From Phoronis australis (Eukaryota; Phoronida; Phoronidae): 64,000 bases of DNA. The stretch covers positions 619,920 to 683,919 of the forward strand of contig NMRA01000164.1 of assembly GCA_002633005.1 (NCBI GenBank), in the 5' to 3' direction. Shown here piece after piece: positions 57,680 to 64,000 of this stretch. The stretch's first letter is position 1; each line of letters starts with the position of its first letter. Under the pieces are notes generated by a model. That model was not told the DNA's origin and searched no databases. It saw nothing but the letters and a program-made list of their open reading frames with translations. The position numbers were made by a program, and so were the translations under genes.

Positions 57680-59490
57680 CTTCGGAAGTAAAGTAGTTTC
57701 AATGAAAGCTATCATAGCTAAGAAAAATCTAAGAACACTTGTTGAGGCTTGTCTAGTTAAATCAAAACACAGTGTCTGTTGCAATGCATGGGGCCGCTAA
57801 AAGGGCTAAGTATCGTGTCTTTCTGTTTTATAGACTTGATTTCACAAACTCCGACACCACTGTTCCATTATTCGATTTAGACGTTTTCCTAACTGACGGA
57901 TTTATGTCCCAACCGTAAGTGGGTTACCGTATATAGATAGTTTCGACACACGCAGTTAGGTCATACCCACCAGTCATGTAGTTTCTGTTCCAAGCGGTCC
58001 GGTAACGCCCGATCCTTGTGTCGTTTGCACCGTAGAAAAGCTGTATTGGTCCTTAGCCCTTGAGACCCTTAACACAGATTTTGCACTCACCAGCGCGCTT
58101 GTACCGAATGAGCGGTAAGTCCAGATTAGAACATGCAAGGGCACTTTCCTGACAGATGTTTCACACCGCCGTATTTGAAAGGTACAACACAGTGAACGAT
58201 TTAGAAGTTTGGAATGTGAGCGCAATATGTGACACAATAACTTGGAAATATACTTTGAGGTAAGTGTTGGTTATATTTGAGTTCCTGTGGCCTCGTATTA
58301 ATTGCATGTACATTTCGTTGTGTAAAGTTTCCAGAGGTGAAATTTGAAGTTAGACCTGTTAAATGTGCACATTTCAAGGTACTGAGCACTTGAGTGCTTT
58401 ACTTCGGTTTTTTCATTTAGGTGATTGTTTGGCGTTTAGCTCGAGAACTGCGGGTGATATGGAGATGATGGGAGGAGAATACGAGAAACAACATAACCAA
58501 TTATACGTGCTTTAGCATCAGTATTTTGTTTTGACTGTTAACGTATTCTACTGATTTTTAGTGTTGACACTGTCTTGACAGTATTTTGTTATCACTTAAT
58601 AGAATGTATATCAAAAGCTTCCGCATTGCTTTGCAAAGTGACATTTGTACATGTGCGATCCCAGTACAAATGACAGTATTAGGCTTGTACTGACAAAGTG
58701 TTGTTTCTACCGCCCATACACACTATCTGCATACCGTTTTAGGTTAATGAGCCATGTTCAAAAACCACATGGTGCCTGTGCCGCTTGAGGGATCGAGCAA
58801 CGGTTCTCTACCGCTAGACGGTAAATAAAATACTTGTACACACGGAGAGCTTGTTCCGCATCCAATTGTAGGAAAACTGTAGTGGACCTGTACCGTTCTA
58901 ACGGGAGTCACATATTTGGATACATGAAAGCACTTCTACGCCAGGTGTCTCTCGTGAAAAAAGTTGACATATTTGAAATGTGTTAGAGACAAGTGAAAGA
59001 CTTTGAAATTTGGTAACTCAGTCCGATATGTGAAATAACATGCAAAGATCCTAATATTAGAAAGTGTGATGTTTTGTAATGTTCGAGTTGATGTATTTGC
59101 AGTAACCTCTGCATTGGTTATAACCATGGATTGCACTGGCCCTTTTTGGGTAGCCGGCTCATAGGAGGTGAAACTCGCTACTAAATTAATGAATTAAAGA
59201 CTTGGTATATTTCATTCTCCTTTTGGCAGGGTTAATGATAGTGTCATAGTTTAGACTAATTGCACATGACCCAGCATAATCCAGTAAAATTGATGGTATC
59301 TTGTTTAAATGGTGGTCTTTGATAACAATGAGAATTAGGTTGCCAGCTTTGTGACCTGACATAAAATAGCAAGACATCAATTCCAAATCTCACTGGATTC
59401 CTGAATCAACGTTATTGTAAGCGACACCTTTTAAGCAATAAAATGAAGAGAGTCTTCAGGCTATGCAAACGGGTCACATAAAAAAAACTT
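57680..59490. other. Stretch without recognised genes
   Basis: No supportable exon. Two stretches (about 58160-58290 and 58960-59090) share weak similarity in the same orientation and may be an old duplication. Confidence 0.3.
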
Positions 59491-59492
59491 AC

Positions 59493-59628
59493 GAACTGAT
59501 CTACGTATTCCCTCTTCAAGGAGGTAGTCAATTGTGCAATGTGTTTCAGTGACGGTTTTAAATTCCTTTACCAAGATTCTTTCAGCAATTTCCGTCCTGG
59601 TGAACGACAGGCCTCGTGTAATGGTAAC
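59493..59628 (-). CDS. Possible upstream pro-region exon
   Basis: A 136-bp open stretch lies between an acceptor (tttag) and a donor (gtaagt). It is phase 0 at the start and phase 1 at the end, which matches the phase-1 start of the next exon at 55044. It encodes about 45 residues rich in Glu, Arg and Thr, including RTEIAERILVKEF. I do not recognise a family. One other frame is closed early by a stop. The assignment to the astacin gene rests on phase and order only; it could belong to another gene or be chance. Confidence 0.4.
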
Positions 59629-60075
59629 CTAAATATGACATAAAATTAATTAAAATAAATACTGGCAATTGTAACCACTATAACAAGATCTTCTTGTCGT
59701 TGGGCATCTACAGTGAGTGTGAAATGGAGTGTGAGTTCTATTATTCACAACCCTCAATTTCTATCTGAGGACAGTGTTTCGTGTTTCGTGACAGTACTTC
59801 GTACATGTTGGTAACTGATTCCTATCGAAGTGCAGTGCTTCTTAGCCGTTCCCCAAACATATTTGCTGCTCGAAGTTAATGACGGCAAAAATGAACTAAA
59901 CTAGACAACCCAAGTATGAATTTAAAATTTCCTCACAGTCGGCTGCATGTAAGTCGAACGTAACGAGCCTACTGTGCATGGACCCTTTTGTGGCCGAAGG
60001 CAAGGTAGTTCACTCGAATAGAAGAAAAACATTTGGTTGTAAGCTAATGGAAAGGTCCTCACTAAGTTTTCCTAT

Positions 60076-62209
60076 CCTGGATTTGCCGGATTATTTTTTT
60101 CCATGTAGCCCAGGCTTAGTTACTCATGATTTAGGGGGAAGGGTGACCGTTCACAGACCTTGAGTAGTTTAAATATGCAAATTAAGGCCGCCATTATGCA
60201 AAGTTCTATTTTGCTAATAATTTCCTCACTAAGCACTGAAGGTAGATTACTCTGATGATTTCATCCGTGTTTACTTGGTCAACGAATTTAATAATGAAAG
60301 TTCTTTGGTGGATACATTGTCAAAGTCGCCATTATTCATTATTTCACTTGTTCTAATAGCTATGGTCAAAAGCAGATACCAGCATCAATCTATTAGATCC
60401 TGAGGTCCACCTCAAAGATAGTAGTGCACATTAGCCGTGTCAGTATTGCTACTCAATACTTAATGTACATGAAACAATAGGCATTGGAAGGCAATGTTCT
60501 CAGACTTCAAGAAAGGCTAGCAGTACGTACAAAAGGAACACAAGTAGGTAATCACTTACGAAGATCCCTGCCCCTATAGTACAAGTAGGTATTATCCGGA
60601 GACAACCCACAAAGAAGCCGGGTCCATTACTGTGCAGCAGGAAGAGACGTGAAATGTGCATGTGAAGTTAGCAATTTTTTGTTGTTTCGGATGTTACAAA
60701 CGTATGCTTCGTGTGCATTACTATGACAAGGAACAGCGTCAAATATCACAACCATGAAATCGCCCAGTAAGCGTAGAACAGTCTTAGACATTAGTTGACT
60801 GTGTAAACATGCAGTGATAGTGTGAAGGTGTTCTCCCAGCTCACGCACTGTAGAGGTGCAACACAGTGGTATGCTACTATGGAGTTGGAAAGCGATCCAT
60901 CGTTGGGCTGGGCGTGACCTATCTGCCATCGGCACTATCAATGTGTATGTTTTTCGATGCCATAAAACAGGCCTCTAAATGTATGTGTGCTTGTCATGGA
61001 GTGAAGAGAATCAAGAAGATGTCAGGAAACAGAATACTAGTATGGGAAAAAAGCGGCAAGGAATATACTTCCACCTCCAGACTGTGTACTCTGTCACCGA
61101 CAACAGAGGCATTCACGTAAAATGTAAGCAGAGCCCACTACCGGCCAGTTAGTGGTGGAACTTCACCAGAGAAATATGGATAGAAGAGAGATGCCATAAA
61201 CAAATCTCTCCCACCTTGTACAATTCCGGATGGTATCCAACTCCTCAGTATTGCATACTGGATATGATTAGGTGTGACTACAAATGTCAGATTCCATAGA
61301 ATTCTTATAGATTCAGATGCAGAGTCAATTGTCTACCCCGCATAATATTTTGGGTATGTTATACTGCAGTGTGCTCTAGTCCTGAATGTTGAATTAGGAT
61401 TTATAAGATCTTGTGATTACGCCCTATTCGATAGGTCATAGTCCTAGATTTTTGCACTTAAACAATTTGGCCATCGACTGGGTTACAGATTTTTTGTATT
61501 CATTATGTAAAGTCAGATTACATTAAATTCAACAGTACAATTAACAAAATAATCTACATGTAGTGCCCTCCTTAAGAAAGTTACAAGCAGCAACAAAATT
61601 TTCAATAATGGCCGCCTTCATTTGCATAATTTATGCAAATTTATCATGAAACTTGCATTAACCTAATTGACCATAGGAACATAGATTCAAATATCGTGAT
61701 AGTTTAGCTGTAGTGCTTGGTACCGCAGCTAAAAGCACAAGTAGATATTTCATAATGGTGGCCTTAATTTGAATTGATTATGTAAAATTGCATAAATTAT
61801 GCAAATTGGCATGAATTAAGCAAATTTATCATGCAACAACTAATTGACTATAAAAATGTAGGTGCAATTATCTTGATAGCTCATCTGTGGTGCCTGGAAC
61901 GGTAGATTTATGCGCAAGAAGAATTTTGAATAATGGCGGTCTTAATTTGCAAAACTTTTGCAAATTGACAATGTATTCACAAAAAAACTTTCATTATTAA
62001 ATTCGCTGATCTTAGAAACAAGGATGAAAACGTCTTGTCCAAATAGTCTGCCTGCAGTGCTTGGTAATGAAATTGTTTTTGCATAATGGTGACTTAATTT
62101 GCATATTAAAATGATCAAGGTTGCGAACGGTCACCTCCCTAAATCATGGTTACTTAACTCTAGGCTACATGAAACAGCAAAGAAAAAAACTTTATCCGGC
62201 AAATCCAGG
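60076..62209. mobile_element. DNA transposon with about 130-bp inverted ends
   Basis: Left arm 60076-60202 and right arm 62078-62209 are imperfect reverse complements. Shared blocks are CCTGGATTTGCCGGAT, CATGTAGCC, ATGATTTAGGG, GGTGACCGTTC and ATATGCAAATTAAG. Next to the right arm, about 61.55-62.1 kb, a unit of about 160 bp with ATAATGG-GGCCTTAATTTGCA recurs four times. No transposase frame is visible, so it is non-autonomous. Confidence 0.78.
61550..62110. repeat. Degenerate about 160-bp tandem repeat, four copies
   Basis: The blocks ATAATGGCGGCCTTAATTTGC and CTGTAGTGCTTGGTAC recur near 61605, 61754, 61932 and 62085 with substitutions and small gaps. The last copy merges with the right inverted arm of the element, so the arm itself probably seeded the repeat. 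Confidence 0.7.
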
Positions 62210-63048
62210 TTCATCCCCTTGCCTCACATCGAAACTATTGTTCATTGTTTCATGTGACTTTATCGATACAACGTCCAGTGCAGAAACGACACTGGGGGTT
62301 GTTCAGTTTAGAAGCAATTTTCCAGTAAGTAAAGGGCATCAAACAGGTACGGGAGCCCTGTTAGTGGCTATTGATATTTTTACTTAAAATCAAATTTCTG
62401 TTGGTACTTTTGAAACACTGAAAGCTCTTACATGATATTATATTTCCCTTGTACTAAAGTGTGAGTGCACCCAATATATAACACCACTTCTGTATTTGGT
62501 CGAAACAAGATTCCTTGAAATGTGTCGAACAAAGTGTGGCTCTCGGCTAAATCGCATGTTCCACATTGACATTCCACACTCTCCTGCGGCGCACAAACTG
62601 AACCGATGTCATTTCTGGACAACTTTCTCGTATTTAGAAAAGTTGAACACAGAGACGTTCTCTGGTGTTAAAATACAACCTCCACAAGCACACCTTTTCA
62701 TGTCTGAAGAAGGCTTTCCCCACAAGTACTCAGTATCGCAATTTGCGGTGGAGATGGTCTTCCACCCGTTACGTAGAGCCCCAATAACAGGAAAATATAT
62801 TTCTTTAAATTTTTGGCTTGTTTCTTAGCAACAGGTATACTAAAGACTATTAAATCTATTGAGATGTACATGTATTAATAAAAATCCTTCTGAGACACAG
62901 GCTCATGGTGGGAACCCTTTAAAACTACATTTAACATTTATTTCTTTTGTGATATTGGCTGACATTTATATCCGCCTTTAGCGATCTTTAAAGTGATATT
63001 TATTCATGAATTTCGAAGCATATGAATCATGTCTCTTACGACACCATC

Positions 63049-63178
63049 TTAAGTGGCCTTCAAATTACGGTTCACTGACGCCTACAAAATAGCAGGTGGT
63101 ATACGACTTAATGTAAAACTGCAAAATTTCTCGTTACCTTGACGAAAGTACATGTAAATTTGGATTAAGGCCACTTAA
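63049..63178. mobile_element. Small inverted-repeat element, TTAAGTGGCCTT ends
   Basis: Ends TTAAGTGGCCTT and AAGGCCACTTAA bound 130 bp. The outer TTAA could be a target duplication. No other evidence. Confidence 0.45.
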
Positions 63179-63660
63179 AAATTGGCATCAACTGGTTCTT
63201 TCCTCAGGCAAGAAGCCAGTTTTGGTCTGTCAAAGAAATGACGGCTGTTATCCATCGATACCACGTGACAAGTCAACTTTCAGAACCAGTGCCCGGTGGC
63301 ATGAAACAATCCTAGTGAGGACTCAATAACGCTCCTTAATTTTTAGTGCATTTGTGGACTATATGCGAAATGGATTTTCCTTTTCTATTCTATCTTCATT
63401 GCTACGCCATGTTTTAGCTTCATGCACAGCGAGACTAAACACTGCGATTAATTCTCAATACATTTGAAAATAAACAGATACTTCTTGATGCAACGTCCTT
63501 AAATTTAGGTCTTGGTCATTATTTATTCCCATTGAAAGGAAGCTCAATTTTCATACGTTACTAGGAAATGCAATAACTAAAAGACGAGCTCATAACCGGG
63601 CTAAGTTACCAAGAAAATAAAACAATAACAAGTAAACAGTGTACTAGTGCGCTGAAAGAC

Positions 63661-64000
63661 TCATGGCGTTATGACACCAATACACAAAAAGAACTCCAAA
63701 ACAGACATTGCAAACTATCGCCCCATAACTCTACTAAACACCTTATCCAAAATTTTAGAAAAAATCCTTTCTCAGCACATGTTTGACCACCTCTCTTCAC
63801 AAAACCTCATATATCGTCGCCAATTTGATTCATGCCTGGTAACAGCACTGTGTCGCAACTTACAGAAATTGTACACGACATCCACCTCCAGTTTGAGCAA
63901 GGGTACAATGTGAGATCCGTATTTTTAGACATTGCGTCAGCTTTTGATGTCGTTCCCCATGACCTGCTCTTACATAAATTACAATCTTACGGTTTCTCTC
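63661..64000 (+). mobile_element. LINE reverse transcriptase, N-terminal part, runs off the window
   Basis: It encodes VMTPIHKKNSKTDIANYRPI, TLLNTLSKILEKILSQH and FDSCLVTALCRNLQ. After a frameshift near 63890 it continues with RSVFLDIASAFDVVPHDLLL and LQSYGFS. These are RT blocks 1-3 of a Jockey/CR1/L2-type LINE (NYRPI-L, then D-x-A-x-A-F-D-x-V-x-H). It has lost its frame, so it is a dead copy. The 5' part upstream of 63.66 kb is not recognised. Confidence 0.82.

Noticed and set aside
63049-63178. Firm transposon call for the TTAAGTGGCCTT pair
   Set aside because: The ends are only 12 bp, and chance pairing cannot be excluded in AT-rich DNA, so it is kept as a low-confidence feature only.

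Overview
This window looks like nuclear DNA from an invertebrate animal. It is AT-rich, has introns with GT/AG borders, and most of it is made of transposon remains. It carries Ty3/gypsy LTR elements, Penelope-like elements, LINE fragments, a THAP-bearing TTAA transposon and many MITE-like inverted repeats. An astacin-type domain joined to an EGF-like module and many ShKT modules is known from cnidarians, hemichordates, lancelets and nematodes. The multi-kilobase introns favour a large-genome marine invertebrate such as a hemichordate, but the species cannot be fixed from the sequence.

The main host gene lies on the minus strand and fills almost the whole window, from about 59.6 kb down to 2.1 kb, probably continuing past the left edge. 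I assembled 17 exons by matching splice sites and reading phase. In gene order they are: a possible pro-region exon (59.5 kb), a pro-region exon (55.0 kb), an exon with an RNKR processing site and the start of the astacin domain (50.4 kb), three further astacin-domain exons (45.7, 42.6 and 41.0 kb), an EGF-like exon (40.0 kb), nine exons carrying twelve ShKT modules (39.6 to 5.3 kb) and a Thr-rich linker exon (2.1 kb). Every intron after the astacin domain is phase 1. In two places the first cysteine of a ShKT module is created exactly by the splice (T|GT). The zinc motif reads HVLGH instead of HELGH, and the Met-turn reads SIMHF instead of SIMHY. The product is therefore predicted to be a secreted astacin-like pseudoprotease with a long ShKT tail.

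Layout of the rest: 0-7 kb, an old repeat pair, a short tandem repeat and exons; 7.4-9.4 kb, a (CA)n array and two head-to-head Penelope-like copies; 10.6-11.5 kb, a gypsy pol fragment; 12.7 and 15.6 kb, two copies of one MITE with exact 5-bp target duplications; 16.0-16.7 kb, a LINE 3' end; 18.6-19.8 kb, a near-identical inverted repeat; 20.6-26.7 kb, a defective gypsy element with about 120-bp LTRs and a 616-base assembly gap; 26.5-29.3 kb, a 1.4-kb direct duplication joined at a single N; 34.7-36.7 kb, an RNase H fragment and a Penelope-type GIY-YIG endonuclease; 37.7, 38.4, 42.0 and 43.7-44.3 kb, palindromic or foldback elements; 46.4 kb, a 55-bp minisatellite; 46.9-50.1 kb, a second scrambled gypsy copy; 53.0-54.7 kb, a Kolobok-like element with a THAP domain; 56.7-57.7 kb and 60.1-62.2 kb, two DNA transposons with inverted ends; 63.7-64.0 kb, the start of a LINE reverse transcriptase.

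I see no bacterial-style operon, CRISPR array, rRNA or intact tRNA gene.
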